DNA from: Manduca sexta
Lineage: Eukaryota > Arthropoda > Insecta > Lepidoptera > Sphingidae
DNA length: 64,000 nucleotides
Direction of reading: 5' to 3'
NCBI RefSeq assembly: GCF_014839805.1
Contig: NC_051121.1
Span: forward strand, 3,207,116-3,271,115
Shown: positions 21,181 through 31,920 of the stretch, piece after piece
Numbering within the stretch: the stretch's first letter is position 1
Layout of the letters: the number at the start of each line of letters is the position of its first letter
Position numbers and translations under genes: made by a program
The notes under the pieces: model-generated
Seen by the model: the letters and a program-made list of their open reading frames with translations, nothing else
What the model was told of the DNA's origin: nothing
Databases searched by the model: none

Positions 21181-21248
21181 TGATGAGCTAACCGTTCACC
21201 TGAAAGTGAGCGATACGACAGCCAATAAACAGTAGAAATACGGTCTGC
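21181..21248 (-). repeat. family D 3' fragment
   Basis: Positions 21185-21248 pair, in reverse, with the tail module TACTGTTTATTGGCTGTCGT then ATCGCTCACTTTCAGGTGAA of family D. Short and diverged. Confidence 0.4.
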
Positions 21249-22750
21249 AAATCATTCTATGATAAGTTATAAACTACGAAAGGAAAGAAATCGGGTCATA
21301 AGGACCCATCGCCACTGCAACAAGACATCTAATAAGTATAAACAACTATACATAGATACATAAGCTATATAGGTACAGTTAGTATTTTGATTAATCAACC
21401 AAAACCTCCAGCATCCGTGCAAAATTTAAAGAGAAATCATTTTAATTCCGCCACCCTTAGGACGGGGCTAATAAATTAAAAAATACTCAAAGCCAATCAC
21501 AAAGGGAACAAATTGTCATGTCCACCCTTCCGAAACTCCATTATATGCGTTTGGTCATCCGAATGGAGATATTTTGATGCACAGAGGGCTTTCGGCGTCC
21601 CTCCCAGACAGAAATATTGATTTTTGTGTTCCCTGCGCACCCCATAGTGGGCTCGTTATTAAATATACGGCGACGAAATGTCGACGTTGAATCGAATGGG
21701 GATTATTAAATCTGTCTATCAGGGGACGTAAATACAGACTTGATCCCTTTGATCATTATGTACTGCTTTTATGAGTTTTTTTCGGTGAGATGAGTTGTCG
21801 TTTTGATTGGGAATTTAAGTGTTTATTTAGTTTTGAAATTAGGCTATCGTGATTGAGAAAATGTCGTGGAGTTAGATGTAATAATTCAATAATTTTGAAG
21901 CCATTTGCCGAGCTAAAATAATAAAAATAAAAAATGGCGCCATAAACATGTTACAAAATCAAATATTACGTATTTTGCGAGTATATTAATGAACTGTTCT
22001 AAACAAAAATAAAAAAAACTAATTATTTTTTTCTCCGTATTACGCACTTTAGGTTTACTTTAAACTGATTTAAAAAAAGCTTGAGTTTTTTTACATGGTT
22101 ACGAATGAGTTATTTTGATTGCATCAATTTCGGAATCGGAATGAAAATTGGCATTGGGATCATTTATTGAAAATGCAGTCGTAAAAATATAAATGTAATG
22201 ATTAAAACTACACAATTGCAACAAGAAGAAAAAAATAACAAGTACACTTTTGTCTTTTTTGAATATTTTTATTATCACAATTTTATTGTTAACAAGCAAA
22301 AAACAAAAAGTACTGTTCAAAGACGCTAACTAAACTGAGATGTCTTTGTATAAAATCTTTTTATTATTTTGTTATATTTTATGAGTGAAATACGATGCCC
22401 GAGGCATTTTCTTCAACCTGGACAGAAACAGGGAAGGTTTCTTGCCGCAACGCAACGTTAACTTCGTTGCGGTAGGTCGGTGCTTTAGCGACGACGCGAG
22501 TTTTCTTTCTTGTGCATTTTCTATATTCAACTTAAAATATTTCTTTTTATTTGTTTTGCAATTTTATGTGAAAATATATTTTTTTAATTATAATCTTGTT
22601 TAGAGAACCATTTATCATTTATTATGTTCAGTTAGCTCAAAATTAGATGAACAAATTCATAATTTCAAATCGCCCACAAATTTAATTTTAATTGAAAGAT
22701 TTTTTTTCTCCATGGGACGTAGTCATGTTGGTAAGAACACAAATATTTAG
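21249..22750. other. unique DNA, conserved-looking block at ~21470-21760
   Basis: No gene. The block at 21470-21760 is less AT-rich than its surroundings and mixes CpG-containing motifs (CGGCGACGAAATGTCGACG) with CCAATCACAAAGGG-type factor-site words. It is not recognised as a repeat. The remainder, including 22099-22320 and 22385-22603, is AT-rich with chance frames. Confidence 0.3.
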
Positions 22751-22922
22751 TTGGTGGTAGGATATATAAAATATATCCGCCCGGTTAGCGACCACTGTAC
22801 ACAATGTGTTAAAACCCGCCATAGTCGCCCATGTAAGAGTGTCTCGTTCCGGGATCAGCGTGTGTATATTCGGTTCCAACAAGCCAGCATAATTGTGTCG
22901 ACTGTCGAGCGGTAATCATCCC
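22751..22922 (+). repeat. interspersed repeat family F, 3' truncated
   Basis: TTGGTGGTAGGATATATAAA, ATAGCGACC then ACTGTACAC, AAACCCGCCATAGTCG and AATTGTGTCGACTGTCGAG. The ACCATCAGG end is missing. Confidence 0.65.
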
Positions 22923-23180
22923 GGAGTAGATATTCGAATAAGAACTCAAAATTATAAACACAATCTTTTTTTTATCTAATTTGTTGTTCTATTTCACAAG
23001 CTTCAACTACATTGTATTTATCTGTAATCTATTAACAGCTGATGTAGATAGTTGTCATTTTATTACAATTTATTTGTAATAGATTATGATTGATATCGAA
23101 CTAAATATTTAATGTAGATAGTACTAATTTTATTACTTTATTTGATAGCATACATTTTAATCTTTTGTATGTGCTGGTAA

Positions 23181-23247
23181 CTATCGATGGCGTAGTTGTA
23201 CTGCTTGCGGTACGGCAGTGCTCTGAGGTCCTGAGTTCGGAATCCAA
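23181..23247 (+). repeat. tRNA-like SINE head fragment
   Basis: GATGGCGTAGTTGTACTGC has an A-box-like TGGCGTAGTTG and is followed by CTCTGAGGTCCTGAGTTCGG. This equals the head of family B at 36135. It joins directly to the LINE-like remnant at about 23265. Confidence 0.5.
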
Positions 23248-23264
23248 AAACGAACGCGATAAAT

Positions 23265-23416
23265 CCAAAAATGAACCAAAGGATTGTGATGAAACTTGGT
23301 ATGGAGATAGTTTGATAGAAAGGACATAGGCACCTTTTTATCCCCGAAAAATATAGCGGATCTTCTATCCCAGACAACAGTTTCACACGTGTGAACCCGC
23401 GAACAAAAGGTAGTCT
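23265..23416 (-). repeat. LINE-like remnant
   Basis: Reverse complement: CTACCTTTTGTTCGCGGGT head, TCTGGGATAGAAGATCC, CTATGTCCTTTCTATC and CATACCAAGTTTCATCACAA. Same family as 908-1118. Confidence 0.55.
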
Positions 23417-24186
23417 AAGAATAAGATTTTAAATCCTAAAGAAACTTGCAAACTACGCCTTAAGTTTACTGAAACAAAAAATAAATTTCAATCGGCTTAT
23501 AATTAAAAAAAAATTACCGTCTTATTTCGCGGTAGTATCATTAAAATAAAATACTTTATTTGTTTAGTAGGCGAACAAAGTTGCATTTATGACACGTCAA
23601 AACTATTTTTAAGAATTATTATTATTATTCCTAAATAACATTTAAGATCACTATTATAACTATGGACATTTTAAATTAGAGATAAAATTCTTAAGGAATA
23701 CAAGGGATAAGGTAAAACAAAGCTAGCTCGGGTTGGCAGGCAGGAAGGAAAAAAAAGATAAATTAATTTTTCATTACCGTTGCTAATCTAATAGTAGTTC
23801 AATGATTTACGCCTGCGCTACCTAACGTTGCTGCAAAACTATATACCACATAACATTTCCCTCACAACACGATGTTATATGCATTGTACAGCCACGTGCC
23901 GCGTAACAATAGTTAATATGCATAAATAATTTTCCTTCCATAGTAAAAAGTGCATTAAATTTTAAACCCTATGCCTTTGTTTTAAACGACAATAGCGGAT
24001 TTATTGGCTGCAAAATTGCGTACAGCGATATTGAGGTTCGTTCATAGCTTACGGATAAGCGAAAAAGAAGATATTTTTATCAGTATTCACACGAATGCAA
24101 TTTAAGAGTGGCAAGTATAGGCCACAGTCAATTTGAGATGTTTTCTTATTCTTTCAAGCATACAATTTTTTGACTGTGAATGTGTG
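23417..24186. other. unique DNA, enhancer-like block at ~23820-24060
   Basis: No gene. The 23820-24060 stretch contains clustered factor-site words such as ATGCATAAATAATTT, CCTTTGTTTT, ACAATAG and ATTTATTGGC and is not a recognised repeat. Confidence 0.3.
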
Positions 24187-24490
24187 TGACTGTGAATTAT
24201 CTCTTGCTTTAACGGTGAAAGAAAACATCGTGAGGAAACCGGTATACCTTAGAAGTTCTCTATAGGAATTTTGAAAATTATTGCATGCTTCAACGGCGAA
24301 GGAAAATATTGAGAGGAAACCTGCATATCTGAGAAGTTCTTTGTAGGAATTTTGAGGGTGAGTGTGAAGTCTGCCAATCTGCGCTAGGCCAGCGTGGTGG
24401 ACTAAGACCTAACCCCTCTCAGTAGTGAAGGATGCTCGTGTCCAGCAGTATATAGTATATGATACAAAGCTGATATTATTTTTATTATTC
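24187..24490 (+). repeat. SINE family A body with internal duplication
   Basis: The body phrase 'CTTTAACGGTGAAAGAAAAC ... GTTCTCTATAGGAATTTTGA' (24187-24276) is followed immediately by a second version ('CTTCAACGGCGAAGGAAAAT ... TTCTTTGTAGGAATTTTGAG'). The common 3' part then follows: AGGCCAGCGTGGTGGACTAA and CTGATATTATT. The head is missing. Period is about 89 bp. Confidence 0.6.
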
Positions 24491-24604
24491 TTTAGACTTC
24501 TGATGAAATCTTATTCCGCTTTAAGGCCTGTTAGCAGACTTTATTGTTTCCATATTTTACTTTAAAAAGAAGGGTGGATTAGAGTTTTGATATAACATAC
24601 GTCA

Positions 24605-24660
24605 TACACCGTTGAATGGATTTCGATGAAATCTGGAAAACAGATAGTCCAAATCCTTGA
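24605..24660 (-). repeat. short LINE-like scrap
   Basis: CCGTTGAATGGATTTCGATG and AAATCTGG recall the 'GTTTCATCGAAATCCGTT' part of the LINE-like family in reverse. Very short. Confidence 0.3.
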
Positions 24661-24690
24661 AGGTTTTGTAGGTTTATTTTGATCCCAATA

Positions 24691-26140
24691 CTCTTTAACA
24701 ATTTTATTGCGAGAAAATCTTGCTGCAATAAGACCGTAAGCCAAGTCTGTATTACAAAGAATAGGCATATAAAAATAATATTATCCTGTCGTTCCCGCGC
24801 CATGTGAACACGGTCACGCGTGGAACGACATTACAGGCCACTCGTCTGTCCAATTACAGCATCAAGTGGTACGAATATTCAATAGGTATCGTGAATACAG
24901 ATTCGTTTATGACATAATTCAATATGCAGCCGGACGGTATGCGATTTGTACGCTGTTTTTATTTTGTGGCTTCGAAATTCGTTCTTAATGCAATTTGTTT
25001 ACTGTTGTTTATTGCGTGCTTGTTTTTTTGTGTGCATGATTAAGCATTGTCGCTTAAAATAGTAAGTGTTCGAAATTAGAATATTAAAATTCAACAAGCG
25101 CAGAATATTGAACTTCATCGAACTGGTGTTAAGGTAGAAAATAAATTATGATGCCACTATTACACCTAATTGCCTCAGCGTCTGGTCTGGAATTATACGG
25201 GCCATATTAACATATCGGGCGTTTATTCTTAATTATTCTCAAAGATTCGTGATTCGGAATACATTTTGTTCACTAAGTTTTCTCGGGAGGTTTACGTTTC
25301 AATATTTACTATTTGTAAATTGTTTACCCTTTGAAAAAGCTTCTAGAAACTGTCTAAGGTTTGTAAAATTACAAAACTATAATGAGTTATCTATGCCTAA
25401 CATATGTGCGAAGATAAATGAGAATCCACCCGCCTGTGTGTTGCCAAATTAAGTACCATTAGGAAGTCAAAATCGCCTATTTAGGAATTGGATTCTATTA
25501 CCTATTGCTTTACAGCCTCACGACACTGATATTAAACTAAGACGATACCAATGCAATGCCATATTGAGTTACGTTGTTCAACACGCTATTGTACTTTTGA
25601 AGTACCTACACAAATCATTGCACTATTAAACAATGTAGCACTGGAACATTCAAAAATCAACATTAGGCATGTTAAATACTGTTTATTACTATATAACTTA
25701 ACCGAAATTGAAAAAATATGGGACGAATAAGGAAGTATATTCTTTCATTTATATGACTATTCCAAATTGGTTAATAAATGACTGAGTTTTGAGTTAACTA
25801 ATATTTAAAAAATACACGTCGAATGTTATCAACCTTCAAACCTTTTAACCGACTTAAAAATCGAATTGACCTTACCAGTTTTTAACCGACTTAAAAAGAG
25901 GATGTTTGCAATTCGATATCGAAGGTCGAAAGGATAATTAAAACTAAAGCGACATTTTATTGTGACACATATTTTCATACATATTTAAAATCAACATCTT
26001 TTGTATGTTTTTTTAAACTAGATAAATTTTTCGAAAAAAATGTTTAAGTCAATTAGTCTTTCAACCATCGATATGGTTATTTTTTTTCTCTAATCGAAAT
26101 AGGAGCTTAATATAATCGTCAATGGTTAACTATAGTGTTT
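24691..26140. other. no gene seen
   Basis: Unique AT-rich DNA. A moderately CpG-rich patch at 24810-24960 lacks repeat similarity and might be regulatory. The 25249-25452 frame has no recognisable domain. Confidence 0.35.
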
Positions 26141-26204
26141 CACATCTTGGGGGGGTTAGGTTCCGCTATTGGATACTTAATTCACCCCCCCCCCCCTCGA
26201 TGTG
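26141..26204. repeat. imperfect hairpin with G7 and C13 tracts
   Basis: CACATC plus a G7 tract at 26141-26155 opposes a C13 tract plus GATGTG at 26184-26204, giving a roughly 13-bp interrupted stem. C-tract length is probably unreliable. Confidence 0.45.
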
Positions 26205-26218
26205 TTTACATACGTACA

Positions 26219-26332
26219 TAACATCACGCATTTATCCCCGAAGGGGTATGCAGAGGCGCAACTAGGGCACCCACTTTTCGCCAAGTATGTTCCGTCCCAT
26301 GATGTGATAGGGGGCGAGTCTATCGCCATATC
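26219..26332 (-). repeat. SINE family B tail fragment
   Basis: Reverse complement: GGCGATAGACTCGCCCCCTA, TCACATCATGGGACGGAAC, AAAAGTGGGTGCCC, CATACCCCTTCGGGGATAAA and TGCGTGATGTTATG. Clear tail of the family. Confidence 0.7.
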
Positions 26333-26626
26333 ACTCAATGTGATTTTTTTTTGTTATTTTAAAAGTCAGTTAAAAATCAATAACAGATGTGATAATATCA
26401 TCACCCACTAACAAGGTAGACAGAACAAGTTATATAAGAACGAACAAGTTACAGTTTCGCTTTGTTTATCCTAATGTTTATTATAAACGCGTACTAAAAT
26501 CGTTGTTAATTAAAGTCCGCCGCAACTTGACAGGCTTGTTCCGCTTGTTGCCTCGAAATATTTCGTTAAATTGTTTCATATTTGTTTGTAATTTACTACG
26601 CAAATATGAAATGAAAATGAAATTTT

Positions 26627-26880
26627 CCTAGCCGATAGGCCACGGCGGCCAATCTCAACGGAGATCAGCCAGGTAGGCAGGAGATATTATTGTGCAAAAG
26701 TGTGTGCGCAATACACAGGTGCACTCTCTGTTCCTTCACTTTTATAGTTCGGTGAGACGGCAATCCGACATGACCGGAGAGGGATCAGGCGCAGGACCAA
26801 CGGCTTTAAGTGCTTTCCGAGGCACGGGGTATCACACCGCCAACTTCCTGACTCCGAGCTGCGACTGAGTAATGTTTTTA
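26627..26880 (-). mobile_element. SINE family C body copy
   Basis: Same phrases as 6700-7065 (GGCCAATCTCAACGGAGATC, ACTCTCTGTTCCTTCAC, ACTTCCTGACTCCGAGCTGC) in the same order. The tRNA-like head is missing. Confidence 0.65.
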
Positions 26881-27335
26881 CGCAAATATAATAGGAAACA
26901 AAATATAATGAAAATTTGGTTTGCAATGCGAACTACACAACTTGAAAAAATTTAATATATCAAATTGTTTTTAAGAAAACTATTATGTTCAGGTTTTTTG
27001 GTCAAATATTTGCACCTTATATCATATAAATATGAATCACAGGAAATTTGAATGTATTTTTGCTGGTTTTGAATGGACAATCTTATGCAAATAGCTCCTT
27101 GAACTCATATCGAACCTTGGTTCCCAAATTAACAATCCAAGCATGTTGTCACTCATTAATATCATTGTATATTAATAAATAATTACAGTTTTTTCATCAT
27201 AGTTCATCAAGATAGCTTCACTGCACTGTAGTTTTTTATTCGCCTAAGATTTTTCAATTGTTATTTACAAATTGTTTACAAGACAAAATGCAATACGATT
27301 AATTAATAATGCATTCCTATGGATAATATAGATGG
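26881..27335. other. no gene seen
   Basis: AT-rich unique DNA. Confidence 0.4.
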
Positions 27336-27394
27336 CAGTGGCGAAGGAAATTTACCGAAAGGGAACCCGAGACTACTTATAGATAACAATAATA

Positions 27395-28054
27395 ATAATA
27401 ATAAGCCCGCAGGGGCGGCTTTGTGGCGAGCCGAGGGTGAGTGGCGACACCGCGTTCCCTGATTCCGTGGGGGCTAAATGAGACCCCCTGACCCTTGACT
27501 TGCCTTAACTGGCTAGCTAGGGGTGGAAGTCGCAAGAGCTAAGAACCTCAGCTCCAGGGTGGAAGTTCTCAATCTGCCTAATAGCGAGGAAACCCGCTCC
27601 GGGACGCGACAGCGACCCGCGATGGTGAAATCGGTGCACACCTCTCGATACCCTTAAGCCACCCAGACCGGTGTTGCGTCCTTGGCTTACGCCACTTATG
27701 CCCATCTAGTGGGGGGCAAGTCACCGTCTGCCTTGAATACATAAGATTGAGACATTTTACTTGGCAGGCGTTCCGTTGTCTCAATCAATAGCCCAGCAAC
27801 CAGTCCAGCTAGATCCCATCTATAGACCCAGTATAATTCTCATCTTTTCTGCAATAGTCCCTGCACCTTACAAGCGCTGTCTTTGTCTGTATTTCCTCCA
27901 TAAGTACAGACAGAGAGAGTACTCGCAAGGTGTATAAACCCCAACTAGAGTAATGTATCTTAAAGGGGCCTCTATGTGTTGGATCCATGTCCCCACGCAA
28001 GCCTTCCAAAAGGACCGGCTTTTATGCCGTGATTTCCCGCAGGAAAGATACAAC
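27395..28054 (-). mobile_element. 3' fragment of a non-LTR retrotransposon, (TTA)n tail
   Basis: Read on the minus strand this GC-richer 0.65-kb segment ends GCCCCTGCGGGCTTATTATT with a (TTA)n tail immediately before the target duplication. The short frames in it (27517-27784 and 27809-28056, minus) give no recognisable protein, so it is probably 3'UTR. The composition and tail suggest a Jockey/R1-group LINE, but this is a guess. Confidence 0.5.
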
Positions 28055-28381
28055 ATAATAATAATAATATCAGCCCTGTATTATATACTTGCCCACTGCT
28101 GAGCACGGGCCTCCTCTACTACTGAGAGGGATTAGGCCTTAGTCCACCATGCGGGCCTAGTGCGGATTGGTAGACTTCACACACCTTTGAAATTCCTATA
28201 GAGAACTTCTCAGATGTACAGGTTTCCTCACGATGTTTTCCTACACCGTTAAAGCTAACGATAAATTTACAACGAATACACATATGATTTTTAGAAAAGT
28301 CAGAGGTGTGTGCCTTAGGGATTTGAACCTGCGGACTTTCGTCTTTGCAGTCCGTTCCTTACCCAACTAGGCTATCGCCGC
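28055..28381 (-). mobile_element. SINE family A, full length
   Basis: Minus strand: head GCGGCGATAGCCTAGTTGGG (A-box-like TAGCCTAGTTGG), B-box-like GGTTCAAATCCC, body with TCGTGAGGAAACCTGTACAT, then AGTGGGCAAGTATATAATAC, and tail AGGGCTGATATTATTATTAT. About 325 bp. The head abuts the right target duplication; the tail abuts the LINE fragment. Confidence 0.75.
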
Positions 28382-28470
28382 TATAGATAACAATAATATG
28401 CATAAATGCGGTCTGGAAATTGTTCTAATCGTAATTAGATTTTACATAAATTACTAGAGGAATTACATAA

Positions 28471-28775
28471 GCGGTGATAGCCTAGTTGGGTGTGGAACGG
28501 ACTGCCAAGACGAATGCCCGTAGGTTCAAATCCCAAAGGCACACACCTCTGACTTTCCTAAAATCATGCGTGTATTCTTTGTGAATTTATCGTTCGCTTT
28601 AACGGTGAAGGAAAACATCGTGAGGAAACCTGCACATCCGAGAAGTTCTCTATAGGAATTTTGAAGGTGTGTGAAGTCTACCAATCCGCACTAGGCCAGC
28701 GTGGTGGACTAAGGCCTAATCCCTCTCAGTAGTAGAGGAGGCTCGTGCTCAGCAGTGGGCAAGTATATAACATAT
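28471..28775 (+). mobile_element. SINE family A, near full length
   Basis: GCGGTGATAGCCTAGTTGGG head, B-box-like GGTTCAAATCCC, AACGGTGAAGGAAAACATCG, GGCCAGCGTGGTGGACTAAG and CAGCAGTGGGCAAGTATATA. It lacks the (TTA)n tail. It is head-to-head with the copy ending at 28381, 89 bp away. Resembles, from memory, Metulj-type butterfly SINEs. Confidence 0.75.
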
Positions 28776-29150
28776 AGGAATAAGGAATCAGTTTATATTG
28801 AACCTTTTGATAGATGGATTGTTTGACTTTGATACGGGTTATTAATTTGATAGACAAGTTTGGTGATTGAAAAATATGCCCATATACAAATATTTTTAAA
28901 ATAATATCAATCATTCGGAGCCAAACGGAGCCAATCTAGCACAGATCTCGTTACTGGTTCGTTTCGTTACATCGATCTTAGAAACTTCTGATTATATACT
29001 GATTAATTAAATTTGTTACTTGTTACCGACAGACTTAGAGAACCGCGTTGCTTCACGTTTTGTTAGTTTGTGTTACTTTCATATTTATTGGATTAATTTT
29101 GTTCTATACACGAGTTATGATGGAAAATTTTACATAAAATATTATGAAGG
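28776..29150. other. no gene seen
   Basis: AT-rich unique DNA. Confidence 0.4.
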
Positions 29151-29428
29151 TACTGGTGGCAGGTCTCATATGAGAGTCCACCTGGGTAGGTACCACCGCA
29201 ATGTCTATATCTGCCGCCAAGCAGCAGTGTGAAGTTACTGATCTGTTCCGGTTTGACGGACATTATAGTCACTATGCGAGTCAGCATGGCGAGCGTAGTG
29301 AAATACTAAACAATACTTTGTAATTCATGGTGTTGGATGGTGTTTCTACCGTTAATGGGCGGTCGTATCGCTTACCATCAGGCCTATGGCAAGTTCGGCT
29401 CGTCATTAAAAGCAAATAAAAAAAAAGC
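29151..29428 (+). repeat. interspersed repeat family D
   Basis: TACTGGTGGCAGGTCTCATA head, CCGCAATGTCTATATCTGCC and GTTCCGGTTTGACGGACATT. A short internal deletion removes part of the ACTTAACATCTC segment. Ends CGCTTACCATCAGGCCTATG and GCAAATAAAAAAAAAG. Confidence 0.7.
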
Positions 29429-30597
29429 AAACGAGTCGATGAATTAACTTATCTATGGCGTATGCTATCCTTAATGCTTTTGAGTTCATTTCAAAGGAAT
29501 AGTGATTTACAAGTGGATAGTGTTTCTGAAATATAAAGATATGTAGTGAAATTCGAGTCAGCTTATTCGCGATGGAAATATTTATAAAATAAAATATAGT
29601 TTTGTTGACTATCGAAGAATTTGAAATTACCAAAGTTATATAAAGCAGAGATTGGGAAAATTGACATAGAAAAAATTTGCGTTTATGCAATGGTTACACA
29701 ATTTGTCGTGAAATAGCAAAACACCAATGTAAAATACTTACGTAATTTGCAATTTTTTAATGAGTATATTAGCATATTTTCAAATAAATAAATGAAAATA
29801 CTAAGTAATTTATTTTTCTGCCAGGATAAAGGTCACGACTGATCAATAAAAAAATTGAAAACATTTTCATACGAGTCTATAAGGATCTAATTCGAAGGCA
29901 CACAATAAACCTCAGTAAGCTAAAAAATGCCAATTAAAGCGGAGGGCCGGCCCCCGCGGGAGATTAAAAGTTGCAGCTGTCTTTGGGGCTCGATGCAATT
30001 AATTAGTTTTAGCGGTCAGCTTTGCGGCGCTGGGGAAAGATAAAATATTAGGTTTTTTGTGGTGGGACTAAGTCTGGCTGAAGGTTTAATATAATTAACA
30101 CAGCATTCAATTATGATCTTAAGTCAATAGAACAAAATGGACTTAAATTTAATTTTGAGTTCTTCCTATTATCGCTATGAGTTTCTGTGGTATTCCTTTT
30201 TTATTAACTGACTTAAAAAAAGGAGGAGGTTATAAATTCGACGTGAATGACTTTTTTTATTTTTGTTACCTCAGAACTCGCTCATTAATGGACCGATTTG
30301 GAAAATTCTCTTTTATTCGACACACAATTTTTATCCTCCACAGTTACAACACCTTTTCTCCTTTTCAGGGGAAGGCAGTGGTGTAACACCACAACGCGAT
30401 AGTCGTATTGTGAGCGAAACACAACAACGCCATCGAGACGGTCTATTTCTTACTTACACTCAAAATCAAAAAATAATTTCACATAACAGGTATATACTGG
30501 ATACCAATATTGGAGTCGGTGCTTAATTAAAATTGCAAGTTAAGCTAGATAAATACATGAACATGTACGGAAACAATGTGCTGCCAGCGTACAAAGT
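29429..30597. other. unique DNA with enhancer-like block at ~29930-30055
   Basis: No gene. The 29930-30055 block has GGCCGGCCCCCGCGGG, an E-box CAGCTG, TCTTTGGGG, homeodomain-type CAATTAATTAG and GATA-type AGATAA within 125 bp, in otherwise AT-rich DNA. The rest shows nothing. Confidence 0.35.
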
Positions 30598-30755
30598 CTT
30601 TCAGTATCAGCTCAGTTTAGAATTCGGGCCCGAGATGGCGATAGCCTAGCCGTATTACATCATGGGAGGAAAAACGAATGGCGAAGTTGATGCTTTAGCT
30701 TCCCTTTTGCGTACCTCTTCGGGGATAAGGGTTTAATGTGTGGTGTACATGGTTA
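30598..30755 (+). repeat. SINE family B diverged body
   Basis: TTTCAGTATCAGCTCAG, CCGAGATGGCGATAGCC, CATCATGGGAGG and CTCTTCGGGGATAAGGG keep the family order. Confidence 0.5.
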
Positions 30756-31127
30756 TAAATTAAAATATTTTTTCTACATCTTTCTCTTTCAGTCAGATTA
30801 CAACTTATTTGTTAACTTATATTACGATTGAAATATCTTGCAAAATATAAAATAAACCACTGAGCCATCTCTGTACGGGTCTAGAAATCCTTTAGAGGGC
30901 TAATCTTATTAAAGTACTGTCCGCGATCCGACACAATCAGTTAATCTTGCGCATTGCAGTTCAGTGGCTCGGGTCTTATCTGTATTACAGTTCAAACCAT
31001 TCATAAATGTATTCTATTTCTCATTTAAATTGAACAGAATTTTGGGTGCAATATTTTTCCAATGACTTTTTCTTTTTTTTTTTATAAGGGCGCGGAAAAG
31101 TGAGCACAATACACATGCTGATATGGA

Positions 31128-31216
31128 GTGGCGTCCAAATAACGTCGACTGACAAATGATAAGAGGTGATTATCCCTCGCCAGTCGACACAATTATGTCG
31201 GTTTCTTTGAACGAAA
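31128..31216 (-). repeat. family F fragment
   Basis: CCCTCGCCAGTCGACACAAT then TATGTCGG is the reverse of the family's CCGGCATAATTGTGTCGACT part. Repeated at 41130-41218. Confidence 0.45.
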
Positions 31217-31329
31217 TACACAAGCTACATAATTCAGGAATGCCACACGCTTAAGTGGGCTTAAAACGGTTGTAAGAGAAACCTATCAGTATAATTGGTT
31301 CAATCAAACCACTTGACAAATTTCAAACA

Positions 31330-31600
31330 AAATGGCATGCGAATTGCGAAATAAATATGACACGAATTAAAATACCGAAATGTTTGCGAATGTACTTCCA
31401 GGAACTTCACGTTTCGTCGACCCAACCCCTTTTAAAAGAGCTTTACATGCAAATTCGGCAAATGAAAATGTAACAGTAATTTTTATGTACCGGGCGCCCG
31501 GTTTTAATGGCCGCGAATGTACGTCTCTAATTAGATCCATATTTAATGGCGCTTCCGTGATTATTTTATTAAAAAAATATTAGATTTCCGCTGTGATCAG
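31330..31600. other. conserved-looking non-coding block
   Basis: Contains octamer-like CATGCAAATT, homeodomain-like CTAATTAGAT and the perfect 14-bp palindrome ACCGGGCGCCCGGT (31489-31502). Only about three substitutions separate it from 41331-41601. Not recognised as a repeat. The 67-codon frame here has no recognisable family. Confidence 0.35.
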
Positions 31601-31726
31601 ATTAACTATAACTTGTAAGTGTACTAATTAATTTATACTTTTATTAGTTTTTTTAATAGATTTATTACAGTTATGTTAATATATCAATGCTCTTTTTTAT
31701 TTATTTTTTAATTCCTTTGAATGATT

Positions 31727-31920
31727 TGAATGACGAGACGAGCTTGCCGTTCGCCTGATGGTAAGCGATACGACCGCCCATAAACAGTAGAAACACCATC
31801 CAACACTTTGAATTACAAAGTATCTTTAGTAATCCACTTGAGACACGAGATGTTAAGTTTTATTATGTCCAGTAGTTACACTGGCTACAATATCCTTTAA
31901 ACCTGAACACAACAGTGGCT
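31727..31920 (-). repeat. family D, 5' truncated
   Basis: GACGAGCTTGCCGTTCGCCT, GGTAAGCGATACGACCGCCC, CAGTAGAAACACCATCCAAC and GTCCAGTAGTTACACTGGCT in reverse orientation. Counterpart at 41727-41920. Confidence 0.65.

Larger units (their letters stand above)
27336..28469. mobile_element. family G MITE interrupted by a SINE-LINE composite
   Basis: The MITE starts CAGTGGCGAAGG and proceeds to ATAGATAACAATAATA at 27394, then resumes at 28399 with TGCATAAATGCGGTCTGG and TAATTAGATTTTACAT. The 17-mer TATAGATAACAATAATA is present on both sides of the insert (27378-27394 and 28382-28398), a target-site duplication. The MITE right end is lost where another SINE begins at 28471. Confidence 0.65.

Noticed and set aside
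26141..26204. Structured regulatory hairpin with G7/C13 stem
   Set aside because: Homopolymer tracts are length-unstable and error-prone here, and the specific part of the stem is only 6 bp.
27517..28056. Several minus-strand frames of 62-68 codons
   Set aside because: They overlap in different frames in what looks like a LINE 3'UTR, with no domain.
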